Shown here: positions 52,751-60,389 of the stretch, in pieces | Layout of the letters: each line of letters begins with the position of its first letter | Numbering within the stretch: the first letter of the stretch is position 1 | Source of the DNA: AV40 sp963817335 | GTDB lineage: Bacteria; Verrucomicrobiota; Verrucomicrobiia; Chthoniobacterales; UBA10450 | Direction: 5' to 3' | Length of the DNA: 64,000 bases | NCBI GenBank assembly: GCA_963817335.1 | Contig: CAWFNX010000005.1 | Span: 310,001 to 374,000, forward strand | Program-made: the position numbers and the translations under genes | The notes under the pieces: generated by a model | The model's input: only the letters and a program-made list of their open reading frames with translations | Database searches by the model: none | What the model was told of the DNA's origin: nothing

Positions 52751-53092
52751 TTACTTGGTTCCTTTCTTGGCCGTCTTCTCCAAATAATCGGCCAGGCGAT
52801 CGAGCGATCCCTCCCAGAACTTTCGATACTCCTCGACCCATTGCGCGGCTTTTTTGAGCGGCTTGGCCTCCAGCTGCATTTCGTGCACGCGCCCAAAGCG
52901 ACGTCGTCGAAGGAGTCCGGCTTTTTCCAGGACGCGCAAATGTTTGGAAACGGCCGGCAACGACATGGCGTGTGGGCGGGCCAGATGGGTCACCCGCTGA
53001 TCGCCCCGGGCAAGATGAGCCAGGATCCGGCGTCGCGTGGGATCGGCCAGGGCGGCAAAAGTGCGGTCGAGGCTCTTTGAATATTTAACCAT
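52751..53092 (-). CDS. ArsR-family transcriptional repressor
   Basis: 113 aa winged-helix repressor: LDRTFAALADPTRRRILAHLARGDQRVTHLARPHAMSLPAVSKHLRVLEKAGLLRRRRFG, then VHEMQLEAKPLKKAAQWVEEYRKFWE. The metal-binding ELCVCDL motif of ArsR/SmtB is absent (GDQRVTHL), so it belongs to the SRPBCC-associated group without that metal site. The ATG 53092 lies inside a perfect palindrome, probably its own operator. Confidence 0.9.
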   Translation of the reverse strand: MVKYSKSLDRTFAALADPTRRRILAHLARGDQRVTHLARPHAMSLPAVSKHLRVLEKAGLLRRRRFGRVHEMQLEAKPLKKAAQWVEEYRKFWEGSLDRLADYLEKTAKKGTK

Positions 53093-53105
53093 CTGGTTAA
53101 ATATT
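53080..53105. promoter_or_regulatory. 26-bp perfect palindrome, ArsR operator candidate
   Basis: AATATTTAACCA (53080-53091) and TGGTTAAATATT (53094-53105) are exact reverse complements around a 2-bp centre. The centre overlaps the arsR start codon (53090-53092). The length and symmetry fit an autoregulatory ArsR operator. It can block both the promoter exit and, as an mRNA hairpin, the translation start. Confidence 0.75.
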
Positions 53106-53135
53106 AGCCGGCTGACTTGTCCGGGCAAGCTTTTT

Positions 53136-53321
53136 TTATTGCAGTCGATTGATCGCTTCCGCCGCCTGGGCAATCGGCCACGCTGAGATCGCCAGCAACG
53201 CCCCGAAAAAGAGCGCTTCGATCGCAAACTCGATATGGCTTTCCAGCGACAGAAAATCCCGGGCGAATCGACCAGCGGATTTTTTTCTTGAGACCGTTCG
53301 TTTAATCGTAATCACGCGCAT
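53136..53321 (-). CDS. Possible small single-helix membrane protein
   Basis: 61 aa: a basic N-terminus, then FAIEALFFGALLAISAWPIAQAA as one membrane helix. Same strand as, and 43 bp upstream of, the arsR gene. Composition and helix placement are protein-like, but there is no database support here. Function unknown. Confidence 0.45.
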   Translation of the reverse strand: MRVITIKRTVSRKKSAGRFARDFLSLESHIEFAIEALFFGALLAISAWPIAQAAEAINRLQ

Positions 53322-53421
53322 GCGTCACCGTCGCGGCAGGATTGCCGGAGTCAGGTTACGAATTGTCAAAACGCGGTGACAACGGAGTGACGTGGTTGCC
53401 GGATCAGCGGCCACCAGCGTG

Positions 53422-54261
53422 TTACCCGGCCAAGACTTTTTCCGACGAAGTGAACTCTTCCGGTCGAACCGAAAACGCGGGATAGGTGACCAGTTCGAGG
53501 GTGCCGTCGGCCTCTTCGACCAGCGCGGTGCAGCTTTCCACCCAGTCGCCACAATTATAGTAAGTGACGTTGCCAATTTGCCGGATCGCCGCGGAATGAA
53601 TGTGCCCGCACAAAACCGCATCAACCGAGAACTTCTCGGCGTAGCGCACAATGGCTTTCTCGAATTCGCCGATGAAATTCACCGCATCCTTGACCCGCTT
53701 TTTTGCGTAGGCACTGAGCGACCAATAGCCGAGACCGAACTTGCGGCGGACGAAGTTTATCGCGGGATTGAGCGAGAGCAGAAACTGATAGCCGGCGTCT
53801 CCCAGATAAGCGAGCCACTTCGCATTTTGGACCACGGTGTCGAGCTCGTGTCCGTGAATGACGAGCATTCGGCGGCCGTCGGCGAGATCGTGGATCGCGT
53901 GTTCCTGGATCGAAATGTTTCCATAGGAACCCGCGAATGAATTAACGAATTCATCGTGATTTCCGGGAATGAAAATCACCGGCACGCCTTTTCGGGCCTT
54001 GCGCAGGATCTTCTGGATAACGTCGTTGTGTTGCTGCGGCCAATAACGTCCTCGGCGCAGCTGCCAAATGTCGATCAAATCCCCAACAACATAGAGTCGT
54101 TCGCATTCATAATCGCGCAGGAACTGCAAGAGCGCGGCGGCGTTGCTTGTCCTGGTGCCGAGATGCACGTCGGAAATCCAGGCGGTGCGGACACGACGCT
54201 CCCCTTCGCCAAAGCCCGACGGTTTTTCGAACGAGAACCGGGGTTGAGTCAGGATCGACAT
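53422..54261 (-). CDS. UDP-2,3-diacylglucosamine diphosphatase-like metallophosphoesterase
   Basis: 279 aa calcineurin-type phosphoesterase. Metal motifs: WISDVHLGT (D31, H33), VVGDLIDIW (D61), IPGNHDEF, VIHGHELD and LCGHIHSA. The YWSLSAYAKKRVKDAVNFIGEFE lid resembles LpxH-like proteins (PF00149, UDP-2,3-diacylglucosamine hydrolase subgroup) that act in lipid A synthesis; whether it is the true LpxH cannot be told. Directly downstream of the porin terminator. Confidence 0.8.
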   Translation of the reverse strand: MSILTQPRFSFEKPSGFGEGERRVRTAWISDVHLGTRTSNAAALLQFLRDYECERLYVVGDLIDIWQLRRGRYWPQQHNDVIQKILRKARKGVPVIFIPGNHDEFVNSFAGSYGNISIQEHAIHDLADGRRMLVIHGHELDTVVQNAKWLAYLGDAGYQFLLSLNPAINFVRRKFGLGYWSLSAYAKKRVKDAVNFIGEFEKAIVRYAEKFSVDAVLCGHIHSAAIRQIGNVTYYNCGDWVESCTALVEEADGTLELVTYPAFSVRPEEFTSSEKVLAG

Positions 54262-54284
54262 ATCATCGCCACCACAAAAGTGAA

Positions 54285-54313
54285 AGCCCGCCGGAACACT
54301 CTTCCAGCGGGCT
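54285..54313 (-). terminator. Intrinsic terminator behind porin 1
   Basis: Stem AGCCCGC/GCGGGCT extended by GGAA/TTCC with a single mismatch, loop CACTC. On the minus strand it is followed by TTCACTTTTG. It begins 42 bp after the porin stop at 54355. Confidence 0.72.
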
Positions 54314-54354
54314 CTCTTGACCTAACCTTCTTGATTTTAATCGCCTGGTGTTCG

Positions 54355-55968
54355 TTAGAATTTGATGTTGAGATCGGCGAAGAACAGTTGGTACTGGTCG
54401 AGCGGATTGATTCCGATCGCGATCGGCGTTCCGCCGGTCCCCAGATTGTCGTCGTAGCGCCAGCCGTAGTGATAGGTGAAGTTGACACTCACTGCGTCAC
54501 TCAACGCGTATCCGGCCTTCACCACGACGCCTTGCATGTTCAGACGGCCGTCGAAAATATCATCATCAACCAAGTTGGTATCGAGCGCATACTGCTCGGA
54601 GAGCTGGTAATAAACGTCGAGTTGCCAATCGTGCTTCTTCTTTAACTGTCCAACTCCCGCGCCACCTTGAAACGCGTAGCGTTGATCGCCGGACCCGGGA
54701 TGAAGCGCAGCGTTGGCGCGTTCGCCCCCTTCCAGGTTGGCGGCGAAATCGCCGAAAATGTGCAGTGGCAATTTGCCAATCTTCCAGCCCAGCTCCATCG
54801 GCATGTCAAAAATCAGGAGACTGTTGATGCCGGTTTGGTTTTGGGCGAGCGAGGCAGCGTTCGTCAGGTTCGGATCACCGCCCTGGTAGTGAATGTTAAA
54901 GGTGTCGCCGTTGCCGGTATAATTATAAAGAGTAGGCGCGACCTGAAAGAATATGCCGTGCGGAAATGTGACTTTTGCCCCGACCTGCCAGGCCATCAGG
55001 AAGGCATCGGTGTTTGGGACTAACTGACTCCCGCGGACCCGGCCGACTTGTCCGGTCGTGGTCGCGCGCGGCCCAAGCGGATTCTCCGGATTTGCGTCGT
55101 CGTAAACGAACTGGGCCAGATTGACGAAGATATCGAGCTTGATCAGCGGCTCCGATTTCGCCACCACCGGCGCGATGTTCTTGCTGTCTTTGCTGTAGGA
55201 TGGCGTTCCGCCACCGGTTTCGCCGAAGCTGAAGGTATGTTTCCACTGTTCGGCCAGACCTTCCGGATTGATGTCCGGGTCCCAGACCATTGCCGTGTTA
55301 ACCAACGGGTTCGGCATCTTTCCGCCGGTGAGAGTGATATCGTGAAATCCCTTGTATCCAATGTAGGCCTGGCCGACATCGATGCCATCGCTTCCCTTTG
55401 CAAACGGCCCGGCCCCGCCCGCTGTGTCGTCTCCGAAAGTCACGTTCGTCGAACGATCGCTGGCACTGGTTTCCAAGCGAATCCCAAAGAGCCAATCGTC
55501 GAGCAACGTCCCCTTCAACCCGACCCGGATCCGATAGCGTTCCCGCTCACGCTCCTGCCAATCATCGTGACCGGCTGTGCCGTTGACGTGCGGTCCCAGC
55601 GGAGAATCATCGTCGGTCTGTCCGCCGTTATAGGCATAACGGAGCCGAACATCGCCGAAGAGCTCGATCTCGGTTATCGGGGTGGACAATTTCCATTTAT
55701 CGGCGGCGGTTTTCTCAACCGGCACTTCTTTTTCGACGTAGGTCTTTCCGTCGTAGGTCTTCTGCATCTTCATCGGTCCCTCGGCCGGTGGCGCGGGCTT
55801 GGACGCTGCTTCCTTTTTCAATTCTGCGCGCACTTCCGTTGCTTCCTTCTCGGTGATGATTTTCTTCTTAACGAGCAGGTTGAGCAATGCGCTGTCATCT
55901 TGCGCGAAGATTGACACAGGGCTCAGGAAAACTGCAAAGACTGCAATGAGACCGATTTTCTTTAACAT
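54355..55968 (-). CDS. Porin_5-type outer-membrane porin 1, candidate Pho regulon member
   Basis: 537 aa. Strong SD AAGGAG before ATG 55968 and a signal peptide (KKIGLIAVFAVFLSPVSIFAQ). A short helical segment (LLNLLVKKKIITEKEATEVRAELKK) follows, and then a beta-barrel with many alternating aromatic strands (VRLRYAYNGG, YRIRVGLKG, FGIRLETSASDRS) ending in DLNIKF, with the C-terminal Phe recognised by the BAM complex. Predicted Porin_5 family; transported solute not inferable from sequence, but the triple Pho half-site upstream suggests phosphate or polyphosphate uptake. Confidence 0.87.
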   Translation of the reverse strand: MLKKIGLIAVFAVFLSPVSIFAQDDSALLNLLVKKKIITEKEATEVRAELKKEAASKPAPPAEGPMKMQKTYDGKTYVEKEVPVEKTAADKWKLSTPITEIELFGDVRLRYAYNGGQTDDDSPLGPHVNGTAGHDDWQERERERYRIRVGLKGTLLDDWLFGIRLETSASDRSTNVTFGDDTAGGAGPFAKGSDGIDVGQAYIGYKGFHDITLTGGKMPNPLVNTAMVWDPDINPEGLAEQWKHTFSFGETGGGTPSYSKDSKNIAPVVAKSEPLIKLDIFVNLAQFVYDDANPENPLGPRATTTGQVGRVRGSQLVPNTDAFLMAWQVGAKVTFPHGIFFQVAPTLYNYTGNGDTFNIHYQGGDPNLTNAASLAQNQTGINSLLIFDMPMELGWKIGKLPLHIFGDFAANLEGGERANAALHPGSGDQRYAFQGGAGVGQLKKKHDWQLDVYYQLSEQYALDTNLVDDDIFDGRLNMQGVVVKAGYALSDAVSVNFTYHYGWRYDDNLGTGGTPIAIGINPLDQYQLFFADLNIKF

Positions 55969-56072
55969 TTTTCTCCTTTGGAATTGCGGGTATTCGCCGC
56001 GGGGTTGGATCGCGAGTCGAGCGCCGTCTCGCCTCAGCTCTTCTCGCGACGACGGCAAGCTAGAAAGCAATT

Positions 56073-56101
56073 GTTACGGCCAGATGACGGCAACGTGACA
56101 A
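56073..56101 (-). promoter_or_regulatory. Triple Pho-box-like half-sites upstream of porin 1
   Basis: On the minus strand, TTGTCAC (56095-56101), CCGTCAT (56084-56090) and CCGTAAC (56073-56079) lie exactly 11 bp apart, each with a 4-bp spacer. This is the period and spacing of PhoB half-sites (CTGTCAT). The last unit ends 104 bp before the porin ATG. The same CxGTAAC variant occurs before pstS. Confidence 0.6.
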
Positions 56102-56127
56102 TTGCGTGAACTCGCACCTCGAGGTTT

Positions 56128-57705
56128 TCAGAACTTCAGGTTCAAGTCAGCCTGGAAAAGTTGAAAGTTTTTCAGCGGATTGACCGCGATATCCCCGAAA
56201 CCGCCGGTGCCGAGCGAGTCGTCTGCGCGCTCCGCGTAGCCATAAAGTAATTGGATCCAAACCGCGTCGTTCAACATGTAAGCGAGCGTGACGCCGATGC
56301 CTTGCATGTTTACTTTGCTGTCCCAGAATTCGGTATCAACCAGGTTTGGATCGACTGCGTATTGGTCCTGTCGTTGCCAGAAAACATTCAACTGCCAGTC
56401 GCCTTTTTTCTTTAACTGCCCGATACCGGCGCCGATTTGATACGCGTATCGCTGGTCGCCTTTGTTCGGATGTCCCGCTGCTGCTGCGCGATCGTCGCCG
56501 TCGAGATTCATCGCGAAATCGGCGAACAATCGCATCGGCAAGTCCCCAAGTTTCCAGCCGATCTCAGCTGGCATGTCGAAGACGAGCAGACTGTTGATGC
56601 CGGACTGATTTTGGCCGACCGACGCCGAGTTCGAAAGTTTCGGGTCGCCGCCCCGGTAGTGAATGTTAAAGGTGTCGCCGTTGCCGGTATAATTATAGAA
56701 GGTGGGCGCGATCTGCGCGTAGAGCGTTTTTGGGAACGTAAATTTTGCCCCAACCTGCCAGGCGAGCAAAAACGCGTCGGTGTTTGGAATTAGTTGAGTC
56801 CCACCGTTGCCAGTGGTCGTTGCTCTTGGGCCAAGTGGGTTCTCCGGGTTCGCATCGTCGTAAACGAACTGGGCAAGATTAACAAAGACGTCGATTCCAA
56901 CAGCTGAGTCCTCGGCTTTCCTTTTTTCTGGGGGAAGCGCGAGGCCGTCTTTTGAAAAAGAAACTGGTTTGGGTACGACGACATTGCTGAACGTGAAGGT
57001 GTGCTTCCACTGTTCCGCCAAACCTTCCGGATTGATGTCCGGGTCCCAGACCATGAAGGTGCTGACGAGCGGGTTCGGCATTTTGCCGCCAGTCAGCGTG
57101 ATCTCCTTGAACCCTTTGTAGCCGAGATAAGCCTGGCCTACGCCGATGCCATCGCTGCCTTTGGCAAAAGGACCGCCGCCGCCGGGCGAAGATGTCGACG
57201 TATCATCACCGAAGGTCACGTTGCTCGATCGCTCGCTGGCACTTGTTTCCAGTCTGATCCCGAAAAACCAATCGTCCGCCAAAATTCCCCGGAGTCCGAG
57301 GCGCAAACGGTATCGTTCGCGATTTCGCTGTTGCGTGTCGTCAGTCAACGTTTCGCCATTGCGAATTTCATAACGAACGCGGGTATCGCCATAGAGTTCC
57401 AGCTCTGTGATTGGAATCGACAACTTCCATTTGCTCGCGGAATCCTTTTCCGCCGGGACGCTGGTCTCGGTATAGATTTTGCCGGCGTATTGTTTCTGGG
57501 TTTTTCGCGGTTGATCGGTCGATCCCGCGGGATTTGTTGCCGCCGGTTTTTTTAATTCGGCTCGAACTTCAGCAGCTTCCTTTTTTGTGATCAGTTTTTT
57601 TCGGACAAGCAAATCCAGCAACGCGTCGTTGTCCTGGGCATAGAGTGAGAATCCGCCGAGGGCCAGCGAGGCCGTGACGATGACTGTCACGGTCTTCAAA
57701 TGCAT
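56128..57705 (-). CDS. Porin_5-type outer-membrane porin 2
   Basis: 525 aa, paralogue of porin 1 over the full length. Signal peptide (VTVIVTASLALGGFSLYAQ), the same helical segment (LLDLLVRKKLITKKEAAEVRAELKK), and the same barrel landmarks (IRLETSASERSSNVTFGDD, LTGGKMPNPLV, WDPDINPEGLAEQWKHTF). Ends in QADLNLKF. ATG 57705 gives a proper leader; an earlier in-frame codon does not. 159 bp separate it from porin 1; no equally clear Pho site precedes it. Confidence 0.87.
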   Translation of the reverse strand: MHLKTVTVIVTASLALGGFSLYAQDNDALLDLLVRKKLITKKEAAEVRAELKKPAATNPAGSTDQPRKTQKQYAGKIYTETSVPAEKDSASKWKLSIPITELELYGDTRVRYEIRNGETLTDDTQQRNRERYRLRLGLRGILADDWFFGIRLETSASERSSNVTFGDDTSTSSPGGGGPFAKGSDGIGVGQAYLGYKGFKEITLTGGKMPNPLVSTFMVWDPDINPEGLAEQWKHTFTFSNVVVPKPVSFSKDGLALPPEKRKAEDSAVGIDVFVNLAQFVYDDANPENPLGPRATTTGNGGTQLIPNTDAFLLAWQVGAKFTFPKTLYAQIAPTFYNYTGNGDTFNIHYRGGDPKLSNSASVGQNQSGINSLLVFDMPAEIGWKLGDLPMRLFADFAMNLDGDDRAAAAGHPNKGDQRYAYQIGAGIGQLKKKGDWQLNVFWQRQDQYAVDPNLVDTEFWDSKVNMQGIGVTLAYMLNDAVWIQLLYGYAERADDSLGTGGFGDIAVNPLKNFQLFQADLNLKF

Positions 57706-57748
57706 CGTCGGGATAGTGCCCGGCGACATCCGGTCCGGCAATTCCGAT

Positions 57749-58192
57749 TTATCGCTTCGGCTTTGAAGGCGCCGGCGATGCCGACGGAACCATTGGCGGT
57801 GTGGCCGTGGTCGATGCGCCTGTTTGCGGCAAAACCGGAGCGCCCGGGGCCGGAACGGCTGGAGCGTTTGGATTTACCGGCGGCGCGGAAGCCGACGGTT
57901 GCCCAGTGGTCTGTTGCCTTAGCAACTCGTTGCGCAGCCCGGTGTCCCGGCTCGTCTTGTGAGAATATATGACCGACAAAACGAAGGTCAGGGCGAAGAA
58001 AATTCCGGTCAGCCAGGAGGTGAATTTGACCAGGACGTTGGTGGTTTGCGCGCCGAAAATATTTTCCGTCACGCCACCCCCGAACGCCGCGCCAAGCCCT
58101 TCGCTCTTGGGACGTTGCATCAAGATCACCAGGATCATCAGCAGCGCGACCAGAACGTAGATCGCCAGCAGGAAATTAATCAGAATCTGCAT
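57749..58192 (-). CDS. secG: SecG subunit of the Sec translocon
   Basis: 147 aa. Two membrane helices (INFLLAIYVLVALLMILVILMQ and LTGIFFALTFVLSVIYS) joined by the diagnostic loop QRPKSEGLGAAFGGG. The C-terminal extension is long and Ala/Pro/Ser rich, as in many non-proteobacterial SecG. ATG 58192 is preferred; the upstream in-frame stretch is not conserved-like. Between porin 2 and mazG. Confidence 0.92.
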   Translation of the reverse strand: MQILINFLLAIYVLVALLMILVILMQRPKSEGLGAAFGGGVTENIFGAQTTNVLVKFTSWLTGIFFALTFVLSVIYSHKTSRDTGLRNELLRQQTTGQPSASAPPVNPNAPAVPAPGAPVLPQTGASTTATPPMVPSASPAPSKPKR

Positions 58193-58246
58193 TGGGGACG
58201 GGGAATATGGATGATCTCCGGAACTCCGCAAGATTGCTTTGCACCA

Positions 58247-58317
58247 GATGCTGGATGCTCGATCCTAGATTCTCGATATGCCAGGAATCCAGCATCCAGT
58301 ATCTAGCATAGAATATC
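58247..58317. repeat. Inverted pair of degenerate heptamer arrays, GATNCTN / ATCNAGN
   Basis: Left arm: units beginning GAT at 58247, 58254, 58261, 58268 and 58275. Right arm: units beginning AT(C) at 58287, 58294, 58301 and 58308. They are separated by about 5 bp and are approximately reverse complementary. The right arm enters the 3' end of mazG, whose last codons and TAG (58303) lie within it. Located between secG and mazG. Confidence 0.72.
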
Positions 58318-59106
58318 TTTCTTAATTGCGTTCCAAATCGCGTCCAGTTCGGCAAGATCAACCTCGCCCAGTTTTTTCCCACGGGTGGTCAATTCCTCCT
58401 CCAGCAAATTGAACCGGCGCACAAACTTGTCGGTCGCCGCTTGGAGCGCCGTCTCAGCGTCGAGTTTGCACTTCCGAGCCAGGTTCACGACCGCGAAAAG
58501 CAGGTCGCCGATTTCATCTTCAATCGATGGCGGATTGTCGCTCTGAATCGCCTGTTTCAGTTCCCCCAGTTCTTCTTCTACCTTTGCCATGACGTCGGAG
58601 AGGTCAGTCCAGTCGAAGTTCACCCGCGCGACTTTGCTTTGAGCTTTTTGCGCGCGCTGAAGGGCGGGAAGAGCACGCGGGAGACTGGCGAGGTAATGGG
58701 TGTCGTCCTTTTTCTCCTCGCGCTTAATCGCTTCCCATTGTTTCAAAACGGCGCCGCTGTCTTGCGCATTGCTTTTCCCGAAAACATGCGGGTGTCGCCG
58801 AATCAGCTTTTCGGTGATCTCGCCAACGACGTCGTTGATGTTGAACCGATTCGCTTCCCGCGCGATCTCGGCGTGCATGACCGCCAACAGGAGGAGGTCT
58901 CCGAGCTCTTCGCGAAAATGGGCGTCGTTCCTGGACCGGGCCGCTTCGGCAACCTCGTAGGCTTCTTCGATCGTCGCCGGCAAAAGAGATTCGTTGGTCT
59001 GTTCCCGGTCCCAGGGGCAACCGTCGGGGGCGCGCAACTTTGCGACGATGTCGCAAAGCTTCGCAAAGTCGTTAGTTGATGGTTGATAGTTGATAGCAGC
59101 CGCCAT
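58303..59106 (-). CDS. mazG: Nucleoside triphosphate pyrophosphohydrolase MazG
   Basis: 267 aa with two MazG helical domains. First: RAPDGCPWDREQTNESLLPATIEEAYEVAEA, then EELGDLLLLAVMHAEIA with the EExxE...EExxD metal pattern. Second: VEEELGELKQAIQSDN and IEDEIGDLLFAVVNLARK. Hydrolyses NTPs to NMP and PPi, linked to house-cleaning and ppGpp control. Its first about 12 residues (NYQPSTN region) and last codons (before TAG 58303) come from repeat DNA at both ends. Confidence 0.93.
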   Translation of the reverse strand: MAAAINYQPSTNDFAKLCDIVAKLRAPDGCPWDREQTNESLLPATIEEAYEVAEAARSRNDAHFREELGDLLLLAVMHAEIAREANRFNINDVVGEITEKLIRRHPHVFGKSNAQDSGAVLKQWEAIKREEKKDDTHYLASLPRALPALQRAQKAQSKVARVNFDWTDLSDVMAKVEEELGELKQAIQSDNPPSIEDEIGDLLFAVVNLARKCKLDAETALQAATDKFVRRFNLLEEELTTRGKKLGEVDLAELDAIWNAIKKDILC

Positions 59107-59147
59107 TTCGCATTTCTATCAACTCTCAACTAACAACTATCAACTTC
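59071..59147. repeat. Inverted pair of degenerate heptamer arrays, GTTGATN / NATCAAC
   Basis: Left arm: GTTGATN units at 59075, 59082 and 59089. Right arm: units ending CAAC at 59117, 59124, 59131 and 59138. They are nearly perfect reverse complements with a spacer of about 20 bp that contains the mazG start codon (59104-59106). The left arm is inside the mazG coding region. Potential long hairpin. Confidence 0.75.
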
Positions 59148-59148
59148 T

Positions 59149-59868
59149 TCAAATCCTCCAGAGCGAGCGATGGGTTCCGAATTCGGAGATTTCGCCGGAC
59201 GATTTCTTGCTAACGTAAATAGTGATCGCAATAACGATGGCAAATGTTCCGGTAAAAACAAACGCCACCAGCCAGGATGGAATATGCCCAACGCTCAATG
59301 CGCGGTAAAAATCGAGCGGACTTCCCATCGCTTTCGGTGCGTGGAGAAAGATCTTGGTGACCCACGCCACCAGGATCAGGATGAAAATGAAAACGTAATT
59401 TCGCTTCAACCTTCGCCCAACTGCTTCCAGCTTGCTGATTTTGAAACAGGGCAGGATCAAATCTTCGCAGACAAGTTTTTTCCATTCACCTTGAAGCAAA
59501 TCCCGATTTTCCATCACCATGGGCACGAGAAAATGCGCTTCCAACATTCGGATGCGCGCGCGGAAAGCGTCGTAAAACCGATAACGTCGCGCTTCGATCC
59601 AGAGCAACCCCCAAAGGATCGCGAGATTGAAAAAGAAAATGATGTGCGGCACTTCCCGGCTGGAAAAGGCGATGGTGATAATCGCGGTGCTGCTGGTAAT
59701 GGCCCAGTTCGTGGTCACATCGAGACGTTGCCGCCAGACCATGATCCGGTTCATTTCTCCGCGATAAAAGTGCGACATCGCGTTGACGTAGCCGGGATCG
59801 TAAATACTGCGCTGGAGCGAGACGGTCCTTTCCTGGTTTGGGGCCGGAACGCTATTTTCGGTTGCCAC
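59149..59868 (-). CDS. DUF2270 integral membrane protein
   Basis: 239 aa. YDPGYVNAMSHFYRGEMNRIMVWRQRLDVTTNWAITSSTAIITIAFS and IEARRYRFYDAFRARIRMLE are the DUF2270 signature. Four membrane helices are predicted, two near the start and two near the end. Function unknown. Start is GTG at 59868; no ATG is usable near the N-terminus. Divergent from the EIIA gene. Confidence 0.82.
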   Translation of the reverse strand: MATENSVPAPNQERTVSLQRSIYDPGYVNAMSHFYRGEMNRIMVWRQRLDVTTNWAITSSTAIITIAFSSREVPHIIFFFNLAILWGLLWIEARRYRFYDAFRARIRMLEAHFLVPMVMENRDLLQGEWKKLVCEDLILPCFKISKLEAVGRRLKRNYVFIFILILVAWVTKIFLHAPKAMGSPLDFYRALSVGHIPSWLVAFVFTGTFAIVIAITIYVSKKSSGEISEFGTHRSLWRI

Positions 59869-59921
59869 GACCGGTCAATTAACCGGATAACTGAAGGAGA
59901 ATCCAACATTTCCTGCTTCGC

Positions 59922-60383
59922 ATGGCGATTGCCCTCGTTGATCTGATTGAGCCAAAACAGATAGCGCTCCACCTTCGGGCCCGGACCCAGGCCGAAGCGA
60001 TGCGCGAGCTCGTCGATCTTCTTGCCGCCACCGGCGCGATACGAAATACCGAAAAGTTTCTAGAGGAATTGCGCAGCCGGGAGGCGATCAATTCAACTTA
60101 CGCCGCCGATGGCGTGGCTTTTCCCCATGCCCGCACGAAACTGGTCGATCAAATTGTGGTGGCGATCGGTCGAAGCGAAGCCGGCCTTCCGTGGACAATC
60201 AAAGGCGAAATTGCCCATCTCATATTTCTGATCGCCGTGCCGGAGCGCTTGATCAGTGACTACTTGGTGGTGGTGGGGGCGATCGCCCGTATTACCAAGG
60301 ATCGGCCGTTGCGAACTTTGCTGATCCACGCCGATAACGTGGACGAATTCGTGGCAACGCTGCTCAGCGCGCCGTCAATCTAA
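59922..60383 (+). CDS. PTS EIIA (fructose/nitrogen-type) domain protein
   Basis: 153 aa. EIIA type 2: LVDLIEPKQIALHL, NTEKFLEELRSREAINSTYAADGVAFPHART with the phosphoacceptor His69, and HLIFLIAVPERLISDYLVVVGAIARI. It resembles PtsN (EIIA-Ntr), a regulatory rather than transport subunit. No EIIB, EIIC, HPr or EI is in the window. SixA, which in E. coli acts on the PTS-Ntr phosphorelay, is 12 kb away. Converges on the rhomboid-like gene. Confidence 0.87.
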   Translation: MAIALVDLIEPKQIALHLRARTQAEAMRELVDLLAATGAIRNTEKFLEELRSREAINSTYAADGVAFPHARTKLVDQIVVAIGRSEAGLPWTIKGEIAHLIFLIAVPERLISDYLVVVGAIARITKDRPLRTLLIHADNVDEFVATLLSAPSI

Positions 60384-60389
60384 ACGCGC

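Noticed and set aside
55048..55914. 288-codon open frame opposite porin 1
   Set aside because: Mirrors the porin barrel codons; no signal, motif or ribosome site.
57661..57705. Pho-like repeats (GTGACAGTCATCGTCAC) at the start of porin 2
   Set aside because: They lie inside the signal-peptide codons (a Thr/Val run) downstream of the start, so they are more likely coding constraint than an operator.
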